Assembly: GCA_900313745.1 (NCBI GenBank)
Contig: OMSM01000489.1
Coordinates: 1 to 6,367, forward strand
DNA length: 6,367 bases
Reading direction: 5' to 3'
From: an uncultured Lachnospiraceae bacterium
Lineage (GTDB): Bacteria; Bacillota; Clostridia; Lachnospirales; Lachnospiraceae
Shown here: in pieces, positions 1-6,367 of the stretch
Position numbering within the stretch: position 1 is the stretch's first letter
Layout: each line of letters begins with the position of its first letter
Position numbers and translations under genes: made by a program
The notes under the pieces: model-generated
What the model saw: the letters and a program-made list of their open reading frames with translations, nothing else
Databases searched by the model: none
Told to the model about the DNA's origin: nothing

Positions 1-1470
1 CAGTACCGCCTGGGACTCATGGAGGAGTTCTCCCGTGAGATCGTCGACCTCGCGCACCAGGTGAACCCGAAGCTGAAATTCGTCATCAAGTACCCCAACT
101 GGTACGAGAGCTTTGCCGAGAACGGCTACAACCCCGGAAAGCAGAAGGACATTTTCGACGGAATCTACACCGGCACCGAGAGCCGCAGCCCTGTCTGGAG
201 CCAGCAGCACCTGCAGTCTTACATGTCCTATTTCAACATCCGCCTTCTCGAGAACACCGCTCCCGGCCGGAACGGCGGCGGCTGGATCGATCCGGGCGGA
301 TCCGCGGACAACCTCTCCGTCTGGCTGAACCAGGCTCATCTCACCTTCTTCGCAAAGGCAGATGAGCTCATGCTCTTCAACTATGAGTGGCTCATCGGCA
401 CGACACTGCTCTCCATGCTGGCCGTGGACCTTAAACGCGTGGACCGCCTTATGGGCGAGGCCGGAAAGCCTGTCGGCGTGAAGTCCTACGAGCCTTACGA
501 CGGCGACGGTGAGGACCAGCTCCCCAACTACCTCGGCATGATGGGTATTCCGATCGAACCCGTCCGCGAGTTCGACGAGTCCGCACCGCTCCTCTTCCTC
601 GCACAGAATGCCTGCATCGATAAGGATGTGACGGCAAAACTTGAGCGCTACCTGAGAAACGGCGGAAACGCGGTAATCACCTCCGGCTTCTTCCGCCACG
701 AGTACGAGAACGGCGTGAAGGACTTCACCTCCGTGCGGCTGACCGGCCGGCATATCCACGGCTCCGAGTACCTCATCAGCAGCCGCAACTACTCCGGCGG
801 CGTGAACGTGGCCGGCAAGGCTGAGGTTGGTTTCGAGGCCATGAACTACAAGACCAACTCCACCTGGGCGGACATCTCCGTTCAGTCGGGCGAGGACAAC
901 TTCCCTCTGTTCACCGAGGACCAGTACGGCAAGGGCCGCCTGTTCATCCTCAACGTGCCGGAAAACTTCGCCGACCTCTACCAGCTGCCGGCCGCGGTGC
1001 GCGAGACCATCGCTAAGCACATGACCGTCGGCCTGCCGCTCTATCTCGGTCCCGACGCGGCCGGATGCACGCCGGTTTCCGCCTCGAGAGCCGGAGGGCG
1101 CGTCAACCTTTTCGCCTACGACAACGGGGTGTTCGGCATCTGGAACCAGGAGAGCACCTCCCAGACCGTCCGCGTTATCGTTCGCGGCGACATGTACGGC
1201 AGTGACGAAACCATGCAGTACGGCGACCAGGAGTTCATGATTCCCGGCAACCGCGGCCCTGCCGGCGCCCACACCGCTACCGACGACACCGCGAAGCGGC
1301 CTCTTGGCCTCGCGGACATCGAGACCGGCCAGCAGTTCACCGACGTTCTGGCGCTTCCCAAGCCCTCCTGGCATCTGGACTGCACCACCATCATCCCGGA
1401 ACCTCTGGAGTACGCGGTTTCGCTGCCGGTCCAGCCCGGCGCCGTGCGCTTCGTGCGCGTAATCTGGTAA
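1..1470 (+). CDS. Glycoside-hydrolase-like protein, 3' part (5' end outside window)
   Basis: The frame is open from the first base, so the ATG at 19 is probably internal; 489 residues are visible, counted here from that first base. Residues about 1-145 look like the end of a TIM barrel: strand-like hydrophobic runs end in polar or aromatic residues (VIKYPNWYESF at 28-38, IYTGTESR at 55-62, LMLFNYEWL at 124-132), and the acidic residues in TESR and YEW are candidate active-site or sugar-binding positions. Residues about 155-340 resemble the GATase-like alpha/beta domain that follows the barrel in several glycosidases and phosphorylases (NYLGMMGIPIEP, a GGNAVITSG strand, then YGKGRLFILNVPENFADLY). 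The remainder, to the C-terminal VRVIW, is beta-rich. Architecture suggests a carbohydrate-active enzyme or an inactive relative, but I cannot assign a family, substrate or localisation; the N-terminus, with any signal peptide, is missing. It is followed by a likely terminator and faces the minus-strand genes convergently. Confidence 0.85.
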   Translation, partial: QYRLGLMEEFSREIVDLAHQVNPKLKFVIKYPNWYESFAENGYNPGKQKDIFDGIYTGTESRSPVWSQQHLQSYMSYFNIRLLENTAPGRNGGGWIDPGGSADNLSVWLNQAHLTFFAKADELMLFNYEWLIGTTLLSMLAVDLKRVDRLMGEAGKPVGVKSYEPYDGDGEDQLPNYLGMMGIPIEPVREFDESAPLLFLAQNACIDKDVTAKLERYLRNGGNAVITSGFFRHEYENGVKDFTSVRLTGRHIHGSEYLISSRNYSGGVNVAGKAEVGFEAMNYKTNSTWADISVQSGEDNFPLFTEDQYGKGRLFILNVPENFADLYQLPAAVRETIAKHMTVGLPLYLGPDAAGCTPVSASRAGGRVNLFAYDNGVFGIWNQESTSQTVRVIVRGDMYGSDETMQYGDQEFMIPGNRGPAGAHTATDDTAKRPLGLADIETGQQFTDVLALPKPSWHLDCTTIIPEPLEYAVSLPVQPGAVRFVRVIW

Positions 1471-1495
1471 TACAAGAATATCGAAGGAGCACTCG

Positions 1496-1538
1496 GTCGG
1501 ATGGGCCGGCTAATGCCGCCCATCCGACTCTTTAGTTT
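1496..1538 (+). terminator. Probable rho-independent terminator of the glycosidase-like gene
   Basis: An 11-bp perfect stem (1496-1506, GTCGGATGGGC, with 1518-1528) is extended inward by GGC/GCC around a TAAT loop, with a single bulged C at 1507. It is followed by TCTTTAGTTT, an interrupted T tract. It begins 26 bases after the stop codon of the upstream gene. The position, GC-rich stem and T-rich 3' side fit an intrinsic terminator on the plus strand; the broken T tract makes its strength uncertain. On the minus strand no T tract follows. Confidence 0.7.
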
Positions 1539-1579
1539 GATCCGACCGACAACTCACAGCACAGCTTCCCGCTGACGGA

Positions 1580-1608
1580 AGGAGACAGGGGATCGTCCCC
1601 TGTCTCCT
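1580..1608. repeat. 13-bp perfect palindrome, possible terminator or REP-like element
   Basis: Positions 1580-1592 (AGGAGACAGGGGA) are perfectly complementary to 1596-1608 with a 3-base TCG loop, giving a very stable hairpin on either strand. It lies 20 bases past the stop codon of the minus-strand membrane-protein gene and so could end that operon. However, neither strand shows a clean T tract directly after the stem. The GGAGACAGGGGA core resembles dispersed intergenic palindromes I recall from clostridial and other genomes; this is recollection and has not been checked. A small extra hairpin (CTTCC/GGAAG, 1565-1581) abuts it. Confidence 0.6.
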
Positions 1609-1628
1609 CCTGTATTCTTCAATCCTGA

Positions 1629-4097
1629 TCAGAAATGATGGCCGCCTCCGCCGCCTCCGCCGGAGAATCCACCCCCGCCGCCTCCGCCGGAGAATCCGCC
1701 TCCGCCGCCGGACGAGCTCTCAATCTTGCGCTTCTTTGTGCTCATGAGCACCTTGCCCGCACCCGCCGCGGCGACTCCGGCGGCCACAGCCGCGAAGACC
1801 TCCACGTCCGCTGCCCTCGGCTGGCGGTTCTGGCCGAGCACCAGGAGATAGTTCATGATGAGCGCGATAATGATCGCCATAAGGGCATTGGTCACATGCT
1901 TCATCGGCCTTGCCACTTTTCCGCCCTCCAGCAGGGTGAATGCCTGGTCGTAGGCAGCCGCGGCACATCCGTAGTAATCGCCCCTTGTCGCATAGATGTA
2001 GATGTTGTCCGTGATCGTATTCGCGTAGGACTTGGTCACAACCTTATAGATCTCGCCGTTGCAGTGGATCCAGATATTGCGGTCCGCCATGTCGACCATG
2101 AAAAGCATTCCGCTGTCGCTTCCGAAGTAATCGCGGTATCTCTCCCTCGCGTAGGATGAGGTCGACTGTCCGTGCGGCGCACAGCTGACAAAAGCAACGC
2201 CGCCGTAGTTTGTAATCGGTTTCATGCTCTGCACGAGCTGCTGCTCCTCCCGATCGCTGAGGAGGTCCTCGCTGTCGTCAATATAGGCGCTGTAGGTCGT
2301 CGCCGCATTGGTGAACACCGCCTGGCTGTAGCTTGCAGCCCGGACATCTCCTGCCCCGGCAAAGGCCGCGCCGATGGAAGCGAGAGCCGCAGACCCGCAG
2401 AGAATGAGCGCGATAACCGCACTTTTTTCACTCTTAGTACTCTTCGTGCTCTTCGCTCCGTAGTCCTTCCCGCTGTCATCGCCGCCCTTGCGGTCATAGA
2501 GAGTGGGAACGGCTCTCGTGGTCAGCAGGTTATAGCGACGGATCAGTTCAATGCAGGTTACGGCGACTCCCGCCATGCAGAGGATGCACCCGATGTAGTA
2601 GTAATAATCACGCACCGGCTCCGCCCAGGCAATGATAAGGCTTAAGATCACCGCCGCAAAGGAGCTCGCCGCCGGGATGATCATGCTCTTCTCCTTCACG
2701 CGCTTTAAGAGCGAGAGATTGTAGAGGAAGATGCACAGCCCGATTCCCGCCGAGGCGAGGCAGCCGATGATGGCGCGGTCCGAAGCCGCGACACTGGTTG
2801 CATTCTCCAGAACGGAAAGAATGATCTGGACTACGCCGTAGGAGCCGAACATCAGGAGCGCATTGACAAGAAGAGGAAGCCCCTTCCCCACACCGCCGCG
2901 TCTCCCTGCGAGCCGGGGCTTTCTCAGCTTCTCGGCCTCCGTCCGGCTGATCGCGGCTATGCGTTCCCCATAGAAGAAGCCCCGGTCGAATATATGGTTC
3001 TCCCGGTCACTGATATGTCCCATCTCCCGGCTGAACAGGAACGCGGCAAGCACCGCGAGCAGCGAGGATGTAAAGAGCGCCGTCGGTGCGGTCACCGAGA
3101 CGAAGAGCTCCATGATGACGAAAAGTATAAGGGCCGCGATTCCGGTTCCGGCGAAATATCGACGGATATCCACGGGAATGTCCGCCGATATCCGTCCGGT
3201 CTCCCCGTTCACCACGGCATAGGCCACACGGTTTCTCTTCCTCCAGGTGAGGAACCACACCGGGAACATGGTGGACTCCTCAGAGAGACAGGTAGTCCCG
3301 AGAAGCGCATTCCTGGTCTTGTCCGAGGTAGGGAGCTTCAGCTCGAGACTGTCGCTCACCGTGTCCTTCGCCTTGTCCAGGATCTGCTCGGAGGCGCGGT
3401 TCACCGCGTCCTGCCTGTAGACATCCGCCCCGACGTCGGCGGTATCCGCGTAGAATCCCGCGACATAGCCGGGCTTAAAGGGCTTCACATCCTTCTTCCC
3501 GAAGGGCGCGATGTTCTCCGCGATGGTGTCGTCAAAATCCGAGGACGCGTCATAGGGTACGCCCTGGTACTTTCCCTTCAGGTCCACCGTGACGTTATAC
3601 TTCTCCGTGTACTCGTACTGTCCGCGGGTGTAGGTCTTGGTCGCGGGGAGAGTCACCTTGTCCTTAAATCCGATGTTGTAGGTCCAGTACGGGATGTAAA
3701 TGCCGCGGAAGCGCTCCAGGAATTCCGGATCCCGGAATTCCTTCGGCGCGTAAAAGTTGTTTCTCGTGCGGTCCGCGTAAATATCCCTGCACTGGGACTT
3801 GGACACCTGGAAGGGAATGATCTTCGTCGGCCTGGCCATCCGGTCCATCCGGCTCTCCATCATCGCCTCCGCGCCGCAGTAGGTGCAGAAGCCGGTGACG
3901 GCGTTGTCCGTGCTGATGAGCTCCGCGCCGCACTGCGTGCAGGTGTAGACCGTCACGCCCAGCTCGTTCCTCTCCTCCGCATCCTTGTCATCCACATAGG
4001 TCTCCGGGTCAAAACTGGAGTCACAGTAGCTGCAGTAGAGCTGCTGTGAGCCGATATCAAACCGGAGGCCCGCTCCGCAATTCGGGCATCCAAACAT
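1629..4097 (-). CDS. Membrane protein with two zinc ribbons, TPM domain and Gly-rich tail
   Basis: An 822-residue protein. Two zinc ribbons open it, with identical spacing CX2C-X14-CX2C: C4/C7/C22/C25 and C53/C56/C71/C74. Residues about 90-315 resemble the region following such ribbons in TFIIB-type zinc-ribbon-containing membrane proteins of Clostridia (RGIYIPYWTY at 131-140; VVNGETGRISADIPVD at 295-310). Hydrophobic segments follow near 316-335, 338-355, 408-430, 441-461, 471-491 and 499-519. A KSTKSTKSEK stretch precedes a seventh near 559-581. Residues about 605-725 match a TPM domain (YgcG/Psb32/MOLO-1 type; e.g. DSGMLFMVDMADRNIWIH), which is usually extracytoplasmic. A span near 736-755, a weaker one at 764-782, and a Gly-rich tail (797-822, ending GHHF) complete it. 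The start is supported by AGGAG eight bases upstream. The gene starts 15 bases after the fhs stop and is probably co-transcribed with it. Molecular role unknown; membrane quality control or complex assembly is only a guess from TPM relatives. Confidence 0.9.
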   Translation of the reverse strand: MFGCPNCGAGLRFDIGSQQLYCSYCDSSFDPETYVDDKDAEERNELGVTVYTCTQCGAELISTDNAVTGFCTYCGAEAMMESRMDRMARPTKIIPFQVSKSQCRDIYADRTRNNFYAPKEFRDPEFLERFRGIYIPYWTYNIGFKDKVTLPATKTYTRGQYEYTEKYNVTVDLKGKYQGVPYDASSDFDDTIAENIAPFGKKDVKPFKPGYVAGFYADTADVGADVYRQDAVNRASEQILDKAKDTVSDSLELKLPTSDKTRNALLGTTCLSEESTMFPVWFLTWRKRNRVAYAVVNGETGRISADIPVDIRRYFAGTGIAALILFVIMELFVSVTAPTALFTSSLLAVLAAFLFSREMGHISDRENHIFDRGFFYGERIAAISRTEAEKLRKPRLAGRRGGVGKGLPLLVNALLMFGSYGVVQIILSVLENATSVAASDRAIIGCLASAGIGLCIFLYNLSLLKRVKEKSMIIPAASSFAAVILSLIIAWAEPVRDYYYYIGCILCMAGVAVTCIELIRRYNLLTTRAVPTLYDRKGGDDSGKDYGAKSTKSTKSEKSAVIALILCGSAALASIGAAFAGAGDVRAASYSQAVFTNAATTYSAYIDDSEDLLSDREEQQLVQSMKPITNYGGVAFVSCAPHGQSTSSYARERYRDYFGSDSGMLFMVDMADRNIWIHCNGEIYKVVTKSYANTITDNIYIYATRGDYYGCAAAAYDQAFTLLEGGKVARPMKHVTNALMAIIIALIMNYLLVLGQNRQPRAADVEVFAAVAAGVAAAGAGKVLMSTKKRKIESSSGGGGGFSGGGGGGGFSGGGGGGGHHF
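1641..1694 (-). repeat. Tandem 27-bp coding repeat encoding FSGGGGGGG
   Basis: Two adjacent 27-bp units (1641-1667 and 1668-1694) encode residues 802-810 and 811-819 of the TPM-domain protein, each Phe-Ser followed by seven Gly. The units differ mainly at one end; the GGAGAA edge and the CCGCC-rich core are shared. Slippage at such GC-rich tracts could change tail length between strains. Confidence 0.8.
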
Positions 4098-4105
4098 AAG
4101 CAGAA

Positions 4106-4110
4106 CTCCT
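4106..4110 (-). promoter_or_regulatory. Ribosome binding site of the zinc-ribbon/TPM gene
   Basis: The minus strand reads AGGAG, then eight bases, then ATG at 4097. The site lies wholly in the short gap after the fhs stop (4113-4115). It fixes the start at the Met directly before the first zinc-ribbon cysteines. Confidence 0.85.
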
Positions 4111-4112
4111 CG

Positions 4113-5780
4113 TCAGAACAGTCCGGAGATGACGCCGTTCTCATCTACGTCGATGTTTAAGGCTGCGGGTTTTTTCGGCAGTCCGGGCATGGCCATGATC
4201 TCACCGGTGGTGACGACGACGAAACCGGCGCCCGCCGAGAGATAGACCTCCCTGACCGTGATGTCGAAATTCTGCGGACGGCCGAGTTTTGCCGGATCGT
4301 CCGAGAGCGAATACTGCGTCTTGGCGACACAGACCGGGAGATTGCCCGCACCAAGGTCCTCAATGCGCTTTATCTGCTTGTCCGCAGCCGCGGTGTAGAC
4401 AACGCCGTCCGCACCGTAAATCTCCTTCGCGATGGTTGCGATCTTGTCCTTTAAGGGGAGCTCCAGAGGGTAGATCGGCGCGAAATTGCTCTCCCTGTTC
4501 TCCAGCGCATCCAGCACCTTCTCCGCGAGAGTGATGCCGCCCTTTCCGCCGTCCGCCCAGACAGTCGCTTTCGCGAAGGAAGCGCCCTTCGCCGCGCAGA
4601 AGCTCTCGACGAACTCGGATTCCGCCTCAGTGTCGCTTGCGTAGGCATTCAGGGCGACAACAACCGGCACGCCGAATTTCTGCAGGTTCTCGATGTGCTT
4701 CTCGAGATTGACGATGCCCTTCTTCAGCGCCTCGAGATTCTCGGTCTTTAAGTCCTCTTTCTTCACGCCGCCGTTGTACTTGATGGCCTCGATGCTCGCA
4801 ACCAGCACGACCGCGTCGGGCTTAAGGCCCGCAGTGCGGCATTTGATATCGAAAAACTTCTCCGCGCCGAGATCCGCGCCGAAACCGGCCTCGGTGATGG
4901 TGTAGTCCGCCATCTTCAAGGCTGCCCTGGTGGCGCGCACGGAATTGCAGCCGTGGGCGATATTGGCGAACGGGCCGCCGTGCACAAGCGCCGGGGTGTG
5001 CTCCAGCGTCTGGATGAGGTTGGGCCGGATGGCGTCCTTTAAGAGCGCCGCCATCGCGCCGACCGCACCGAGCTGTTCGGCGGTGACCGGCTCGTTCGCA
5101 TAGGTATAGCCGACCACAATGCGGCCGAGTCTTGCCTTCAGGTCGGTTAAGTCCGCCGCAAGACAGAAAATAGCCATGATCTCGGAGGCGGCGGTAATGA
5201 CAAACCGGTCCTCCCTGGTGGGGCCGTCGGCGTGTCCGCCCATGCCGATGATGAGGTTTCTCAGCGCGCGGTCGTTCATGTCCTCACAGCGCTTCCAGAC
5301 CACGCGGGTGGGATCGATGCCCAGCGGGTTCCCCTGGTGGATCGAGTTGTCGATCATCGCGGCAAGAAGGTTGTTGGCGGAGGTAATTGCGTGGAAGTCT
5401 CCGGTGAAATGAAGGTTCAGGTCCTCCATCGGAACCACCTGGGCATAGCCGCCGCCTGCCGCTCCGCCCTTCATGCCGAAGCAGGGGCCGAGAGAGGGCT
5501 CGCGGAGCGCGAGGATCGCGTTTTTGCCGAGCTGCGCGAATGCTTCCGCAAGACCGATGGAGATGGTTGTCTTGCCCTCGCCTGCCGCGGTCGGATTTAC
5601 CGCGGTAACCAGGATCAGCCTGCCGTCGGGCCTGTCCTTGAGGCTCTTAATGTAGTTCTCCGTGAGTTTTGCCTTGTACTTTCCGTAGAGTTCCAGGTCA
5701 TCCTCGCCGATCCCGATGCGGGCGGCGACGGAGGTGATGGGTTCCATGGTACATGCCTGTGCGATTTCGATATCTGTCAT
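4113..5780 (-). CDS. fhs: Formate-tetrahydrofolate ligase
   Basis: Catalyses ATP + formate + tetrahydrofolate to 10-formyl-THF + ADP + phosphate in the cytoplasm. This feeds purine and fMet synthesis and the methyl branch of acetogenic or purine-fermenting metabolism. The 555-residue length is normal for the bacterial monofunctional enzyme. Visible marks are the P-loop PTAAGEGKTT (63-72), the family signature GMKGGAAGGGY (102-112), EAGFGADLGAEKFF (297-310), VAKTQYSLSDDP (485-496) and the C-terminal GVISGLF. The second family signature reads VASIEAIKYNGG (327-338), with Glu331 where Arg is usual. An in-frame TTG at 5798 would add six residues, but AGGAG sits seven bases before the ATG at 5780, inside that extension, so the ATG is chosen. 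An extended -10 promoter lies upstream, and the zinc-ribbon/TPM gene follows 15 bases after the stop. Confidence 0.97.
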   Translation of the reverse strand: MTDIEIAQACTMEPITSVAARIGIGEDDLELYGKYKAKLTENYIKSLKDRPDGRLILVTAVNPTAAGEGKTTISIGLAEAFAQLGKNAILALREPSLGPCFGMKGGAAGGGYAQVVPMEDLNLHFTGDFHAITSANNLLAAMIDNSIHQGNPLGIDPTRVVWKRCEDMNDRALRNLIIGMGGHADGPTREDRFVITAASEIMAIFCLAADLTDLKARLGRIVVGYTYANEPVTAEQLGAVGAMAALLKDAIRPNLIQTLEHTPALVHGGPFANIAHGCNSVRATRAALKMADYTITEAGFGADLGAEKFFDIKCRTAGLKPDAVVLVASIEAIKYNGGVKKEDLKTENLEALKKGIVNLEKHIENLQKFGVPVVVALNAYASDTEAESEFVESFCAAKGASFAKATVWADGGKGGITLAEKVLDALENRESNFAPIYPLELPLKDKIATIAKEIYGADGVVYTAAADKQIKRIEDLGAGNLPVCVAKTQYSLSDDPAKLGRPQNFDITVREVYLSAGAGFVVVTTGEIMAMPGLPKKPAALNIDVDENGVISGLF

Positions 5781-5787
5781 CTCAAAA

Positions 5788-5792
5788 CTCCT
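5788..5792 (-). promoter_or_regulatory. Ribosome binding site of fhs, deciding its start
   Basis: The minus strand reads AGGAG, then TTTTGAG, then ATG at 5780: a near-ideal seven-base spacing. The site would be coding if translation began at the TTG at 5798, which has no comparable site upstream. Confidence 0.9.
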
Positions 5793-5836
5793 GTCCAATT
5801 GACGCAGTTCACGGTTTCCGGGTACCGGCGGAATTC

Positions 5837-5845
5837 ATTATACCA
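5837..5845 (-). promoter_or_regulatory. Extended -10 promoter of fhs
   Basis: The minus strand reads TGGTATAAT: a perfect TATAAT with the TG of an extended -10. No good -35 hexamer is found at 16-18 bases; TTTACA occurs but about 22 bases upstream. Transcription would start near 5830, giving a leader of about 50 bases before the fhs ATG. This fits a housekeeping sigma factor promoter relying on the extended -10, and lets fhs be expressed separately from dapA. Confidence 0.7.
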
Positions 5846-5862
5846 TGCCCGGTATTGAAAGG

Positions 5863-5900
5863 CCTGTAAAACCGGCTGCTGCCGTATCATCCGTTACAGG
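5863..5900 (-). terminator. Possible weak terminator hairpin at the end of dapA
   Basis: CCTGTAA at 5863-5869 pairs with TTACAGG at 5894-5900, and CGG at 5873-5875 with CCG at 5891-5893, leaving a three-base bulge and a 15-base loop. The stem includes the dapA stop codon. On the minus strand only GCCTTTCAA follows, so the T tract is poor. It may slow or partly end transcription from dapA ahead of the fhs promoter, or be chance. Confidence 0.3.
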
Positions 5901-6367
5901 CATCCGAAGTCCTGCATGGCCTTCTTCAGCTTCTCCTGATGCTCCGGAGTCATTTCGGTGAGCGGAAGCCTGGGCTTCCCGACGTTGATGCCCTGCATGC
6001 AGAGTGCCGCCTTTACGGGGATGGGGTTGACCTCCGAGAAGAGCTGATCTACCAGAGGAATCGCCTTCAGCTGGAGAGCTCTTGCCTCATCGTAGCGGTT
6101 CTCCAGACAGAACTCCACCATGTCGTGAGTTTCCCCCGGAGCGACGTTCGAGAGCACCGAGATCACGCCGACGCCGCCCAGAGAGCATACCGGGACGATC
6201 TGGTCGTCGTTGCCGGAGTAGATATCGAGACAGCCGTCCGCGAGGAAGGCGAGTTTTGCCACCTGGCTTAAGTTTCCGGAGGCCTCCTTGACGGCGGCGA
6301 TGTTCTCCTGGTCGCGGGCGAGCCGCACCAGGGTCTCCGGAAGGATGTTCGTTCCCGTGCGGGACGG
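5894..6367 (-). CDS. dapA: 4-hydroxy-tetrahydrodipicolinate synthase, C-terminal part
   Basis: The reading frame is open to the last base of the window, so only the C-terminal 157 residues of a usually 290-300 residue enzyme are present. It condenses pyruvate with aspartate semialdehyde in the cytoplasm, the first committed step to diaminopimelate and lysine. The visible start PSRTG carries the Arg equivalent to E. coli Arg138, and AVKEASG at 25-31 carries the Schiff-base Lys (visible residue 27; E. coli Lys161). GNDDQ and the GGVGVISVLSN stretch also fit DapA. The PSRTG motif favours DapA over N-acetylneuraminate lyase or other members of the same aldolase superfamily. A GTG at 6326-6328 is internal to the conserved region and is not the start. 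It runs in the same direction as fhs, 113 bases upstream of it. Confidence 0.93.
   Translation of the reverse strand, partial: PSRTGTNILPETLVRLARDQENIAAVKEASGNLSQVAKLAFLADGCLDIYSGNDDQIVPVCSLGGVGVISVLSNVAPGETHDMVEFCLENRYDEARALQLKAIPLVDQLFSEVNPIPVKAALCMQGINVGKPRLPLTEMTPEHQEKLKKAMQDFGCL

Noticed and set aside
2994..4049. Long plus-strand open frame (351 codons) opposite the zinc-ribbon/TPM gene
   Set aside because: It is a shadow of the minus-strand gene in GC-rich DNA; its translation is Arg/His/Val-rich without recognisable domains, while the minus strand encodes clear motifs.
5781..5798. TTG-initiated N-terminal extension of fhs
   Set aside because: The extension contains the AGGAG site of the ATG at 5780, and the TTG has no ribosome binding site of its own.
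5781..5836. Riboswitch, such as a THF riboswitch, in the fhs leader
   Set aside because: The predicted leader is only about 50 bases and shows no multi-stem structure; it is too short for known folate riboswitches.
5232..5858. Plus-strand open frame (208 codons) opposite fhs
   Set aside because: It overlaps the unmistakable fhs coding region and its promoter, and shows no domain.
6326..6328. GTG as the dapA start
   Set aside because: The frame continues upstream through the conserved PSRTG motif to the window end, so this codon is internal.
1..6367. Mobile element, defence system or CRISPR array
   Set aside because: No transposase, integrase, nuclease, toxin-antitoxin pair or regularly spaced repeats are visible; the recognised genes are metabolic or membrane genes in normal operon-like order.

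Overview
The window reads as a GC-rich chromosomal segment of an anaerobic Firmicute, most likely Clostridia and possibly Lachnospiraceae-like. The basis is a monofunctional formate-tetrahydrofolate ligase, strong AGGAG ribosome binding sites, and a zinc-ribbon/TPM membrane protein of a type I associate with that group. The taxonomic placement is inference. I see no mobile element, CRISPR array, tRNA or rRNA.

Layout. Positions 1-1470 (+) hold the 3' part of a carbohydrate-active-enzyme-like protein: the end of a TIM-barrel-like region, a GATase-like alpha/beta domain and a C-terminal beta-rich domain. Positions 1471-1628 are a convergent intergenic gap with two strong hairpins, a likely terminator for the + gene and a separate 13-bp perfect palindrome. 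On the minus strand, read right to left, there are three genes: the 3' part of dapA (5894-6367, cut by the window end), then fhs (4113-5780), then a large membrane protein (1629-4097) that carries two N-terminal zinc ribbons, several membrane spans, a TPM domain and a Gly-rich tail ending in His-His-Phe.

Organisation. A perfect TATAAT with an extended -10 TG lies in the 113-base gap between dapA and fhs, so fhs probably has its own promoter. The membrane-protein gene starts 15 bases after the fhs stop with its own AGGAG, so fhs and the membrane protein are probably co-transcribed. fhs supplies 10-formyl-tetrahydrofolate for one-carbon metabolism and dapA commits aspartate semialdehyde to lysine and peptidoglycan synthesis. 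No functional link from either to the membrane protein can be read from the sequence.

Overall this looks like mostly ordinary housekeeping DNA. The least understood parts are the zinc-ribbon/TPM fusion protein and the glycosidase-like protein. I found no convincing evidence of a wholly new multi-gene system.
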